A stretch of DNA of 24,075 nucleotides, taken from NCBI GenBank assembly GCA_003233255.1, contig QILH01000040.1, positions 1-24,075 of the forward strand. The letters are read 5' to 3'. Every line of letters begins with the position of its first letter. Within the stretch, counting starts at the first letter, position 1. Below are positions 15,966 to 23,187 of the stretch, in pieces. This stretch comes from Gammaproteobacteria bacterium. Lineage in GTDB: Bacteria; Pseudomonadota; Gammaproteobacteria; UBA6429; Thiohalophilaceae. A model generated the notes under the pieces. That model worked only from the letters and a program-made list of their open reading frames with translations. It had not been told where the DNA came from and did not search any database. A program made the translations under genes and the position numbers.

Positions 15966-16040
15966 TGTGCTAAAGGTTGCCTAATGAAGCGATTCGGTAG
16001 GTTGCATATTACCGTAATAATAATAGATGGATTAAATATT

Positions 16041-16286
16041 ATGCCAGTGGATATGACTCTTTATTTTGATGTAGTGAAACAGGTGCAAGATCAGATTAAT
16101 CGCATAACCTATGCGTATCAGCTCAGTGAACAGGAACGAATGAACCAGATAAATCGTTTAGAGCATGAAATTGCCCAGAAATTTCAGTGGGCGCGACGCA
16201 GTTTAACGACGGTTGAGCATAATTTGAGTCAGAGCAGTGCGGGAATTGCGCAGCCAGACCTTGAATCAAAGGTTGACGTCGCTTAA
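16041..16286 (+). CDS. small predicted coiled-coil protein
   Basis: Not recognised. The frame is open from ATG 15984, but ATG 16041 (MPVDMTLYFDVVKQVQDQIN) gives a more natural start for this Gln/Glu-rich helical protein of 81 residues. There is no strong ribosome site at either. The sequence between V-V-K-Q-V-Q-D-Q-I-N and V-E-H-N-L-S-Q-S looks like one long amphipathic helix. Its stop codon lies inside the left arm of the terminator at 16276. Confidence 0.55.
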   Translation: MPVDMTLYFDVVKQVQDQINRITYAYQLSEQERMNQINRLEHEIAQKFQWARRSLTTVEHNLSQSSAGIAQPDLESKVDVA

Positions 16287-16306
16287 TAGCTTTAAGCGAC
16301 GTTTTC
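16276..16306. terminator. intrinsic terminator, probably bidirectional
   Basis: ACGTCGCTTAA (16276-16286) pairs perfectly with TTAAGCGACGT (16292-16302) over 11 bp with a 5-base loop, followed by TTTTCT on the plus strand. The stop codon TAA of the plus-strand gene is part of the stem. The minus-strand TusA-like gene ends at 16316, ten bases away, so the same hairpin can end its transcript too. Confidence 0.85.
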
Positions 16307-16315
16307 TCAAACCAC

Positions 16316-16546
16316 TCATGCCTTTTGTAACAGGAAGGTGTACTCCCCGTCCCAGTCAATAATTTCCATCAGCTTATGCCCAAGCTGAAAACACATCGCC
16401 TCGAAGTTGTGTACTGAACGTGGCTCTGTGGTGGTTACTTTTAATATTTGCCCAACCGCTAATTTATCCATTGCACGCATGGTCTGAACCATAGGTTGTG
16501 GTGCGGACATATTTTTTACGTTTAATTCCATATCGATATAAGCCAT
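16316..16546 (-). CDS. TusA-like sulfur-carrier homologue lacking the catalytic Cys
   Basis: A 76-residue protein with the length and beta-alpha-beta-alpha-beta-beta pattern of TusA/SirA/YedF proteins, which pass sulfane sulfur on a Cys in a C-P-x-P motif. Here the motif reads S-A-P-Q-P (14-18), with Ala15 (codon GCA) in the place of that Cys. The helix M-V-Q-T-M-R-A-M-D, the strand VGQILKVTTTEP, and the end Y-T-F-L-L-Q-K match the family. The only Cys (C52 region, A-M-C-F) is elsewhere. The start has a good AAAGGA site. It lies 109 bp downstream of the DUF2288 gene on the same strand. Sulfur transfer by the usual route is not possible; a binding or regulatory role is inferred. Confidence 0.78.
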   Translation of the reverse strand: MAYIDMELNVKNMSAPQPMVQTMRAMDKLAVGQILKVTTTEPRSVHNFEAMCFQLGHKLMEIIDWDGEYTFLLQKA

Positions 16547-16655
16547 GATGTTTTCCTTTTCGTATCGTTGTTATAGAACTATTGAACGTATTAAGGAGCA
16601 TAATGGGTTAGGCCTGAATGGAAGCTGAAGGATAATAGTCTTATTAAATGTAATG

Positions 16656-16988
16656 TTACTGTTGGGGGAGCTTTTCCTGCACCAGTAGCCAGGGGGCGAT
16701 GACGACACTCCAGAATGCTGGCTCGCGGGCAAGCCAGTCTCGAGCATGATCGTCGTTAGCGCGGAGCAGATCGCCATTCTCAATCAGGCTCTCAATGAAG
16801 GTCTTATTGTCATCGTGCAGCAGCCTGGCGATTTCGATCAGGTCATGTTCTTTTTTGACCACGATGACAATCCCACGTGCGAAATAAGTTTGCAGCTCCG
16901 ACCAGCTTAATTGCCCGGTTTCGAGGTTGAGCTTCTGGCCCAATTCGAGGTTTGGTTGCAGTGGTGGTTCGTTGTTGTTATTACTCAT
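16656..16988 (-). CDS. DUF2288 family protein
   Basis: A soluble protein of 110 residues whose core matches DUF2288: L-N-L-E-T-G-Q-L-S-W-S-E-L-Q-T-Y-F-A-R-G, I-V-V-K-K-E-H-D-L-I-E-I-A, and the end A-F-W-S-V-V-I-A-P-W-L-L-V-Q-E-K-L-P. The function of the family is unknown; it is common in gammaproteobacteria, including sulfur oxidisers. The Asn-rich first eight residues are probably unstructured. It is divergent from the response regulator at 17101 with 112 bp between. Confidence 0.88.
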   Translation of the reverse strand: MSNNNNEPPLQPNLELGQKLNLETGQLSWSELQTYFARGIVIVVKKEHDLIEIARLLHDDNKTFIESLIENGDLLRANDDHARDWLAREPAFWSVVIAPWLLVQEKLPQQ

Positions 16989-17100
16989 GGTGTTGTTTTC
17001 GCCTATGTTGACGCAATGACTTCCTTACGAAATTGTTAGTATTATCACATGCCCGAAATGCGTTAGGATAAATTTTTGCAAATAAACCTACCTCTAGCTT

Positions 17101-17787
17101 ATGCCTCGAATATTAATTATTGAAGATGAACCCAAAGTAGCGGAATCCTTGCAACTTGGACTGCGCGAAGTCGGTTTCGAGGTTGAATGGGCAACTACGG
17201 GCGAAGAAGGTTTAACCTGCTTGCTGGAAAATATGCCCGATGCCGTGGTATTGGACTTAAATTTGCCGGGCCGCGATGGGCTGGATATTTTGGCAACGCT
17301 ACGTAAACATCATGAACAGCTACCGGTATTGATATTATCCGCACGTGATGCAATTGATGATCGGGTAAGCGGGTTAGAGCGCGGTGCAGATGATTACATG
17401 ATCAAACCCTTCGCATTTACTGAGCTGGTTGCTCGCCTAAAAGTGATGCTGCGACGAGAGAACCAAAGTAGTGTGCTTGCCTTTGAATTAGCCGGTTTAT
17501 CAATTGACATTGTTAGCCGGCAGGTTAGGCGCGATAGCAAAAGTATAAATTTAACGCCTCGTGAATTTGAAATACTCGAATTATTTTTTCGAAATATAAA
17601 ACACCCTGTATCGCGCAAGACCATTGCCCGTGACGTCTGGAAAGTAGAGAGAGCCACATCGCTCGATAATGTGATCGATGTTCACATTATGCGGTTACGA
17701 AAAAAAATTGATGAGGAGTTTGATGTCAAGCTTATTCAAACGATAAGGGGCTTGGGATTTATGTTAAGCGATGAAGAACAGGGGTAA
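17101..17787 (+). CDS. OmpR/PhoB-family response regulator
   Basis: A 228-residue DNA-binding response regulator. The receiver domain (1-about 118) has acidic pocket E8-D9-E10, phosphorylated Asp52 in VVLDLNLPG, conserved Ser80 in LILSARD and Lys102 in IKPFAF. The C-terminal winged helix shows L-T-P-R-E-F-E-I-L-E-L-F, N-V-I-D-V-H-I-M-R-L-R-K-K-I-D and T-I-R-G-L-G-F-M-L. The pattern is closest to heavy-metal-type (CusR/CopR-like) regulators, but the target is not shown. No strong ribosome site is visible before the ATG. The sensor kinase follows immediately, its frame continuing from this gene's stop. Confidence 0.95.
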   Translation: MPRILIIEDEPKVAESLQLGLREVGFEVEWATTGEEGLTCLLENMPDAVVLDLNLPGRDGLDILATLRKHHEQLPVLILSARDAIDDRVSGLERGADDYMIKPFAFTELVARLKVMLRRENQSSVLAFELAGLSIDIVSRQVRRDSKSINLTPREFEILELFFRNIKHPVSRKTIARDVWKVERATSLDNVIDVHIMRLRKKIDEEFDVKLIQTIRGLGFMLSDEEQG

Positions 17788-17793
17788 GGGATC

Positions 17794-19185
17794 ATTAGCT
17801 TAACGACACGCACAAAGTTTGTTTTGTTATCTATAGTTAGTATGTTACTAATCTTGATCATTGTTTATGTCACAACGATTGGCCTTTATTCGCGTTCATT
17901 ACTGCAAAGTATTGATGAAAATCTTAAAACAGATCTGGAGCGTGTTAAACAACATTTAAACTTTAACCAGCAAGGGAATCTCGAGTTATATGCCCAACCA
18001 GCAGCGACGATATTAACGCAGGGTTATAATCGCGAATTGATGTACTTGGTTCGAGATGACAAATTTAATGCGATACGTCGCTCTGCTGCAATGATTTATA
18101 TAGAACCACCTGAGATCATTCCAGAATTAATCGAGAAAGATGAAAACTATCAAAACTTTATTTTCTCGGATAAGGAATATAGAATTTATCATGGAAAATA
18201 TGCAGCAGAAGAACACGCTGGAGATAGAGATTTGTACATCCAATTAGTAAAATCGCTGGATGAATATCACCAACAAGTGAATCAGCTGCTCAGTGCAATG
18301 TTATGGTTGATTCCTATCCCTCTAATATTAATTTCATTAGGCAGTTGGTGGATTGCAGACCGCGCATTGAGACCGCTGGCAAGATTAAGTAAAACGCTAA
18401 CGGACATTGGCTCAGAGCAGCTCGATGTACGTGTCGAAGTAGAAAATCAGAATGATGAAGTGGGCAAGATCGCACAAGCAACCAATACGTTTTTAGATCG
18501 TATTCAAAGTTCATTCAATTCACTGAAACGGTTTACTTCTGATGCCTCGCATGAGTTACGTACACCGTTAACGACGATCCGAACACAAGCCGAAGTCCTA
18601 CTCAGCCGCGAGCGAAGTCGTGAAGAATATAAGCAGGTACTGGGTAGTGTGCTAGAGGAAGTCGACCGTTTAGAATACTTAACCGAGGCCTTATTACAAT
18701 TAACGCGCGGTGATGCAGGCATCATTACATTAGATCGCGACAGGCAAGATGTCTCTGTGTCGCTTCACAATTGGGTCGAAAATTTACAAGCCCTGGCCGA
18801 AGAAAAACAGATTCATATCAAAACTGAAATTTCCGAGCAGATAGAAGCTAATGTTGATATTGCTATATTTGAAAGAATCTATATTAATATAATTCAGAAT
18901 GCGATTGCTTATACCCCACCACAAGGGGAAATTACCATTCGGCTTATCCAGGAACAGCAGCAGATAGTATTTCAGGTAGCCGATTCGGGGCCGGGGGTAG
19001 CGGATAAAGATAAGCAGGCTGTTTTTCAACGATTTACCCGCCTGGATTCAACGCGACAACGGGCGAGCGGTGCAGGCCTGGGCCTGGCGATCACGCAGTG
19101 GGCGGTGGAACTGCATAACGGTTCGATAACAGTAGTCGACAATTCTCCTGTTGGCGCCGTATTTATTGTCTCTATACCAATCTAA
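17794..19185 (+). CDS. membrane sensor histidine kinase (HAMP-HisKA-HATPase)
   Basis: Partner of the preceding regulator. The frame has no ATG at its beginning: TTG 17824 is the first usual start but would remove the charged I-S-L-T-T-R-T-K-F N-terminus before the first membrane helix (L-L-S-I-V-S-M-L-L-I-L-I-I). Start at ATT 17794, after GGGG, is therefore suggested; ATC 17791 is the other option. Counting from TTG: first helix 1-20, a periplasmic part of about 130 residues, second helix about 157-178, HAMP (179-231), HisKA with His243 in ASHELRTP, N box N-I-I-Q-N-A (355-360), G1 D387 in VADSGPGV, and G2 GAGLGLAI (416-423). All catalytic elements are intact. The stimulus is unknown. Confidence 0.9.
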   Translation: MSLTTRTKFVLLSIVSMLLILIIVYVTTIGLYSRSLLQSIDENLKTDLERVKQHLNFNQQGNLELYAQPAATILTQGYNRELMYLVRDDKFNAIRRSAAMIYIEPPEIIPELIEKDENYQNFIFSDKEYRIYHGKYAAEEHAGDRDLYIQLVKSLDEYHQQVNQLLSAMLWLIPIPLILISLGSWWIADRALRPLARLSKTLTDIGSEQLDVRVEVENQNDEVGKIAQATNTFLDRIQSSFNSLKRFTSDASHELRTPLTTIRTQAEVLLSRERSREEYKQVLGSVLEEVDRLEYLTEALLQLTRGDAGIITLDRDRQDVSVSLHNWVENLQALAEEKQIHIKTEISEQIEANVDIAIFERIYINIIQNAIAYTPPQGEITIRLIQEQQQIVFQVADSGPGVADKDKQAVFQRFTRLDSTRQRASGAGLGLAITQWAVELHNGSITVVDNSPVGAVFIVSIPI

Positions 19186-19249
19186 CCTGAACTCGGTTTT
19201 AGAAAACAATCAGGGAGGTTCATTCATCCAATATTTATGCAGTATTCTC

Positions 19250-19275
19250 TACGCTGTGCTCCGATCAGGATGACC
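19250..19275. repeat. possible remnant of the dispersed palindromic repeat
   Basis: TACGCTGTGCTCCGATCAGG ATGACC (19250-19275) resembles the CGCTCAGGATGAC end of the elements at 87-185 and 2771-2845. Only one arm is present, so this is a weak match within the 234-bp gap before soxB. Confidence 0.25.
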
Positions 19276-19419
19276 GTAGCTGGGCCTTCAGGATTTGTGG
19301 GTAGCGCATTTTTTATCCCGAGCCAGGTAATCTAACTAATTCTTCAGGATCTCTTTAGTTGAAGTTTGTCGAATAGCAATCCAAACTAAGTTCATATTTA
19401 ATAAACTGGGAATGTGTAA

Positions 19420-21120
19420 ATGCAGATTAGTCGTCGAGAGTTTATTCAAACCCTGGCTGCCGCTGCGGCGTCCGGGCACAGCCTCAGTTTGTCGGCAAAA
19501 ACGCAGAGCCGCTTTAAACCTGTTGCGCTGGATATGTATGAGTTACCTCCCTATGGTGAGGTATCGATAATGCACATAACCGATGTCCATGCCCAATTAA
19601 CGCCTATTTACTTTCGTGAACCCAGTAATAATATCGGGGTTGGTCGTTTCAAAGGTAAGCCACCGCATATTGTTGGCAATGATTTTCTAAATTATTTTGG
19701 TGTGGAAAAAAATAGTTCTGCCGCATATGCTTTTACGCATTTGAATTTTAGCGAGGCCGCAAGGCACTATGGAAAATTAGGTGGCTATGCACATTTAGCA
19801 AGCCTGATTAAAAATATACGTAGCCAACGACCTGCATCTTTGTTACTGGATGGCGGTGATAGCTGGCAAGGTTCAGCGACTGCGTTATGGACACAGGCGC
19901 AGGACATGGTTGATGCGAGTAAGTTACTTGGAGTTGATGTCATGACCGGGCACTGGGAATTTACTTATGGTGCCGAACGTGTAAAAGAAATTGTGAATAA
20001 TGACTTTAAAAACAAGATCGATTTTATTGCACATAATATTGTGGATACGGATTTCGAAGATCTTATTTTTAAGCCGTATACCATTCGGGAAATAAATGGG
20101 GTACAACTTGCGATAATAGGTCAGGCTTTTCCTTATACACCGATCGCTAACCCAGGGTATATGGTGCCAAAATGGAGTTTTGGTATCCGTGATGAGCAGT
20201 GTCAGAAAATAGTCGATAAAGTCAGATCTTTGGGTGCCAGTGTTGTAATTGTATTGTCTCATAATGGTATGGATGTCGATATAAAGATGGCATCGAAGTT
20301 GACGGGTGTTGACGCGATTATGGGTGGTCATACGCATGACGCGATTCCACGACCGATTGAGGTTGATAACAAATCAGGTAAGACTCTGGTTGTTAATTCG
20401 GGTTGTGCGGGTAAATTTGTTTCCGTCCTGGATTTTAAAGTGACCAACAAAAGAGTGACGGGATATCAATTTAAACTGTTACCGGTATTCTCAAATTTAA
20501 TCGAACCCGATCCTGAAATGGATGAATATATCACCCAGCTCCGTCAACCCTATTTGAAAAAGTTAAATGAAAAATTGGCAGTTAGCAATGACCTGCTTTA
20601 TCGTCGTGGAACCTTTAATGGCAGCTTCGATCAATTAATTCTGGATGCAATGCTTGAAACTCAGGATGCACAGATCGCTTTTTCACCGGGTTTTCGTTGG
20701 GGTATGAGCGTATTACCAGGGCAAGCAATTACGTTTGAGGATGTTATGACGCAAACGGCAATAACCTATCCAATAACGACATTAACCGCGATGAGCGGAG
20801 ACAGAATAAAAGAAGTGCTCGAAGACGTGGCAGACAATATTTTTAACCCCGATCCCTATAAACAACAAGGTGGTGATATGGTGAGGGTCGGTGGAATGCA
20901 ATACGACATAAAACCAAATGCCAAAATAGGTCAACGTATTCAAAATATGAGGCTCAATGGTCAACCGATATTAGCAAACAAGCAATATAAAGTTGCTGGC
21001 TGGGCTAGTGTGGCGCAACCGCTAGAAGGTATTCCGATCTGGGATACGGTTGCAAATTATCTACGCGATAAAAAAGTTATTTCAATCTCAGATCTAAATC
21101 AGCCTGGAATAATAAGCTAA
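19420..21120 (+). CDS. soxB: thiosulfohydrolase SoxB
   Basis: SoxB, 566 residues, hydrolyses sulfate from the thiocysteine-S-sulfate group on SoxYZ in the periplasm. It belongs to the 5'-nucleotidase superfamily and uses a dinuclear manganese site. A Tat signal is visible at the N-terminus (S-R-R-E-F-I-Q, 4-10, then an Ala-rich core). Metal and catalytic motifs are: D55 and H57 (DVHAQL), D147 (GGDSWQGS), G-H-W-E-F (H178), H281 (SHNGMD), and G-G-H-T-H-D (H304, H306). The SoxB-specific G-H-W-E-F-T-Y-G and the C-terminal 5'-nucleotidase domain (from about 370) are present. Length matches the family. The start has GGGA eight bases upstream. No soxXYZA genes are in this window. Confidence 0.96.
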   Translation: MQISRREFIQTLAAAAASGHSLSLSAKTQSRFKPVALDMYELPPYGEVSIMHITDVHAQLTPIYFREPSNNIGVGRFKGKPPHIVGNDFLNYFGVEKNSSAAYAFTHLNFSEAARHYGKLGGYAHLASLIKNIRSQRPASLLLDGGDSWQGSATALWTQAQDMVDASKLLGVDVMTGHWEFTYGAERVKEIVNNDFKNKIDFIAHNIVDTDFEDLIFKPYTIREINGVQLAIIGQAFPYTPIANPGYMVPKWSFGIRDEQCQKIVDKVRSLGASVVIVLSHNGMDVDIKMASKLTGVDAIMGGHTHDAIPRPIEVDNKSGKTLVVNSGCAGKFVSVLDFKVTNKRVTGYQFKLLPVFSNLIEPDPEMDEYITQLRQPYLKKLNEKLAVSNDLLYRRGTFNGSFDQLILDAMLETQDAQIAFSPGFRWGMSVLPGQAITFEDVMTQTAITYPITTLTAMSGDRIKEVLEDVADNIFNPDPYKQQGGDMVRVGGMQYDIKPNAKIGQRIQNMRLNGQPILANKQYKVAGWASVAQPLEGIPIWDTVANYLRDKKVISISDLNQPGIIS

Positions 21121-21149
21121 TAGCACGACAATAGTTTGGAGAAAAACGT

Positions 21150-22091
21150 ATGCAAAAAATAATTGTTTTATTTTTATTATTTGGAATGAATCAAGTAATT
21201 TTGGCAGAAGAATTTAGCATTTTGCCAAAACCACAAAAGATCACGGAACATGTATATGCCTGGATTGGCCCCTATGGTGGACCAAATACTAAAAATAAGG
21301 GTTACCGAATGAATATGGCTTTCGTAGTCGGAGTTAAGTCGATAGCTGTTTTGGACTCAGGATTTTATCCGGCGATGGCGAATGAAATGATTCGCCATAT
21401 CAAGGCCATCAGCTCCTTACCCATTAAGTATGTTATTAATTCTAATTCCCAACCGGATCGATTCCTGGGTAATGATGTGTTTCGTAAATTAGGCGCAGAG
21501 ATAATGACCTCACCAAAAGAGGCGGTGCGTATGGAAGATAATGGTAATAACTATGCGATGTTGTTAGAAATGCGGATGAAATTTAAACCAGCTGACATCC
21601 AGTTGCCCAGTAAACCGACTCGCATCATAACGCAGGAAACCGATATCGATTTAGGGGGCGGGGTTAAATTAACGATTCATTTATATAAAGCTGCGCATAC
21701 CCCGCAGCCATTGATCGTACATGTAAACAGCGACAAGCTGGTTTATGCCGGTGATATATTATATTCGGGGCGTATGTTATCGGTTGTCGAAGGGAGTAAT
21801 ATCCGGCAATGGATTCAAACTTATGAATATTTAAAACGATTTACTGGCGTAACGTTTATTCCGGGACATGGCGTACCGGCGCCATTGTCGGCATTTGAAA
21901 AATCTACGTATCAGTATCTACAGTTACTCGACGCACATATGACAAAAATGGTGGCGGAGGAGAAAGACATGCAGGAGGCCATTTTGCGCCTGGATCAATC
22001 CAGTTTCTCTCACCTGGAGAATTATAAAGACCTGGCTGGGCGTAATGCTCACCGAGCTTATCTAGAGGCCGAGTTGGCTGCATTTGATTAA
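21150..22091 (+). CDS. secreted MBL-fold (SoxH-like) protein with degraded metal motif
   Basis: A 313-residue exported protein of the metallo-beta-lactamase fold, 29 bp after soxB and probably in its operon. A signal peptide is visible (core I-I-V-L-F-L-L-F-G, cleavage about A19). It resembles MBL proteins encoded near sox and quinoprotein genes. The H-x-H-x-D-H motif is replaced: V-I-N-S-N-S-Q-P-D-R (95-104) has Asn99, Gln101 and Arg104 in place of the three His, with Asp103 kept. H183 (AAHTPQP), D202 (AGDILY) and H240 (PGHG) remain. The usual two-metal site therefore cannot form; one metal or none is expected. A binding role or altered catalysis is inferred. GGAG is nine bases before the ATG. 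Confidence 0.85.
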   Translation: MQKIIVLFLLFGMNQVILAEEFSILPKPQKITEHVYAWIGPYGGPNTKNKGYRMNMAFVVGVKSIAVLDSGFYPAMANEMIRHIKAISSLPIKYVINSNSQPDRFLGNDVFRKLGAEIMTSPKEAVRMEDNGNNYAMLLEMRMKFKPADIQLPSKPTRIITQETDIDLGGGVKLTIHLYKAAHTPQPLIVHVNSDKLVYAGDILYSGRMLSVVEGSNIRQWIQTYEYLKRFTGVTFIPGHGVPAPLSAFEKSTYQYLQLLDAHMTKMVAEEKDMQEAILRLDQSSFSHLENYKDLAGRNAHRAYLEAELAAFD

Positions 22092-22184
22092 TTTTGAAAT
22101 TTTATAAGTAAAATAGAGTCTTAGCGACGAACCCTGGCAATAAGAATGAAATAAAAAAAGGGTAAAATTTCCTGGCAAGGTGCC

Positions 22185-22200
22185 GATACTAAATAGTATC
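22185..22200 (+). promoter_or_regulatory. short perfect hairpin before the bactofilin gene
   Basis: GATACT-AAAT-AGTATC is a perfect six-base-pair stem with a four-base loop. It lies 25 bases before the ATG at 22225 and just after a GTG at 22180. Either it is in the 5' untranslated region, or it falls in the first codons if the GTG is used. It could be an operator or an mRNA hairpin. Confidence 0.35.
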
Positions 22201-22224
22201 GATAACCAACATACAGTACCTATT

Positions 22225-22647
22225 ATGCAAGCACTTGAAAAAACACACAGATTTCGTCGCACTCTGGATAGCCTGATCCGATTTACCTCTTCGGTCGGCG
22301 AGGAAACGGTATTTAATGGCTCCTTTGCTGGTGGCGAGAATATCGTCGTGCGCGGTCTGGTTCAGGGTGAGAGTAATATTCAGGGTATCGTTGTGGTGAC
22401 CGACACCGGCCGTTGGCATGGTAAATTGACCGCCGATATTGTGATCGTGGCGGGAAAGGTTGAGGGCGATATTATTGCCCGTGAGAAAATCGAGGTTCAC
22501 AGTATGGCCAGGATTATCGGGAATTTACACAGCCCGATTATTGCCATTGAATCCGGTGCCGTACATGATGGTCACATCGATATGACCACAGTGGAACAAC
22601 TCAATCATTTCGAAGAAAAGCGCGAATCCGGTAACATAAACCCATAA
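22225..22647 (+). CDS. bactofilin family cytoskeletal protein
   Basis: A small bactofilin of 140 residues (155 from GTG 22180). Bactofilins form nucleotide-independent filaments through a right-handed beta-helix core. The core is visible from T-V-F-N-G-S-F-A-G-G-E-N-I-V-V-R-G to I-E-S-G-A-V-H-D-G-H-I-D-M. It contains successive Gly-rich turns (V-V-R-G-L-V-Q-G, K-V-E-G-D-I-I-A, R-I-I-G-N-L-H-S-P-I-I-A-I). A charged N-terminal tail (E-K-T-H-R-F-R-R) and a short C-terminal tail flank it. The ATG is preferred over the GTG because the hairpin at 22185 would otherwise be in the gene; neither start has a clear ribosome site. A role in envelope shape or localisation is inferred from the family. Confidence 0.88.
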   Translation: MQALEKTHRFRRTLDSLIRFTSSVGEETVFNGSFAGGENIVVRGLVQGESNIQGIVVVTDTGRWHGKLTADIVIVAGKVEGDIIAREKIEVHSMARIIGNLHSPIIAIESGAVHDGHIDMTTVEQLNHFEEKRESGNINP

Positions 22648-22685
22648 ACCCCAAATAACATACTAGATATTAATTCCCGATAAAG

Positions 22686-22699
22686 GTTGTATATACAAC
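22686..22699. promoter_or_regulatory. palindromic operator candidate before the MarR gene
   Basis: GTTGTATATACAAC is a perfect 14-base palindrome. It lies just upstream of a TATAAT (22702-22707) and 10 bases before ATG 22710. A near copy precedes the NTF2-like gene (23157-23170). The position over the promoter suggests autorepression by the MarR protein. Confidence 0.65.
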
Positions 22700-22709
22700 T
22701 GTATAATGT

Positions 22710-23135
22710 ATGCTTATACGTATGTTTGAGCGATGTTTATATTTTAATACCAACACGATGGTTCGTCAGTTGAATCGAGTCTGGGATTCGGCTTATCAGG
22801 TGGCCGGGTTGTCAGCACCGCATGCTTATATGTTACGCCTTGTTTGTCATCAGCCTGAGATCAGTCAAAAACAGGTTGCTAATGAATTGAACCTTGAAAA
22901 ATCAACCGTTACCCGCTTCGTGGCGGTGCTGGTCGAAAAAAGGTTGCTCAAACGTCGAAACGGCTTTGATGGACGTGAAATTCTGTTACAACCCACCGCG
23001 CAGGGAAAGCGACTAGGTGTGCAGCTGGATGAAATCGGCAGAAATTTATATAAACGGATGCGAAAGCAGCTTGGGGCGGATCGGTTTGATAGTTTGGTTC
23101 AGGCCTTACGTTTAGGGGCGAATCATCTTACTTGA
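22710..23135 (+). CDS. MarR-family transcriptional regulator
   Basis: A 141-residue winged-helix dimeric repressor. The N-terminal part (C-L-Y-F-N-T-N-T-M-V-R-Q-L-N-R-V-W-D) is a dimerisation helix typical of the family. The DNA-binding domain follows (I-S-Q-K-Q-V-A-N-E-L-N-L-E-K-S-T-V-T-R-F-V), with the wing in N-G-F-D-G-R-E. The frame opens at ATG 22710, but a promoter box at 22702-22707 would place the transcript start at or beyond that codon. ATG 22722 (MFERCLYFN) may then be the true start. The palindrome at 22686-22699 is a likely autoregulatory site. The ligand is unknown. Confidence 0.9.
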   Translation: MLIRMFERCLYFNTNTMVRQLNRVWDSAYQVAGLSAPHAYMLRLVCHQPEISQKQVANELNLEKSTVTRFVAVLVEKRLLKRRNGFDGREILLQPTAQGKRLGVQLDEIGRNLYKRMRKQLGADRFDSLVQALRLGANHLT

Positions 23136-23156
23136 TTCTATATATTTATCCATAGA

Positions 23157-23170
23157 GTTGTATGTACAAC
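23157..23170. promoter_or_regulatory. second palindromic operator candidate
   Basis: GTTGTATGTACAAC, with flanking A and T (23156-23171), has seven-base arms AGTTGTA and TACAACT around a two-base centre. It matches the palindrome at 22686-22699 except for one central base. It sits between the MarR gene and the strong ribosome site of the next gene. Confidence 0.65.
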
Positions 23171-23187
23171 TATTATAAGGAGGACTA

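Noticed and set aside
19189..19213. CCTGA...TCAGG with inner GTTTT/AAAAC as terminator after the sensor kinase
   Set aside because: The pairs can be drawn but the stem is broken by unpaired bases and no T-tract follows, so support is too weak to list as a feature.
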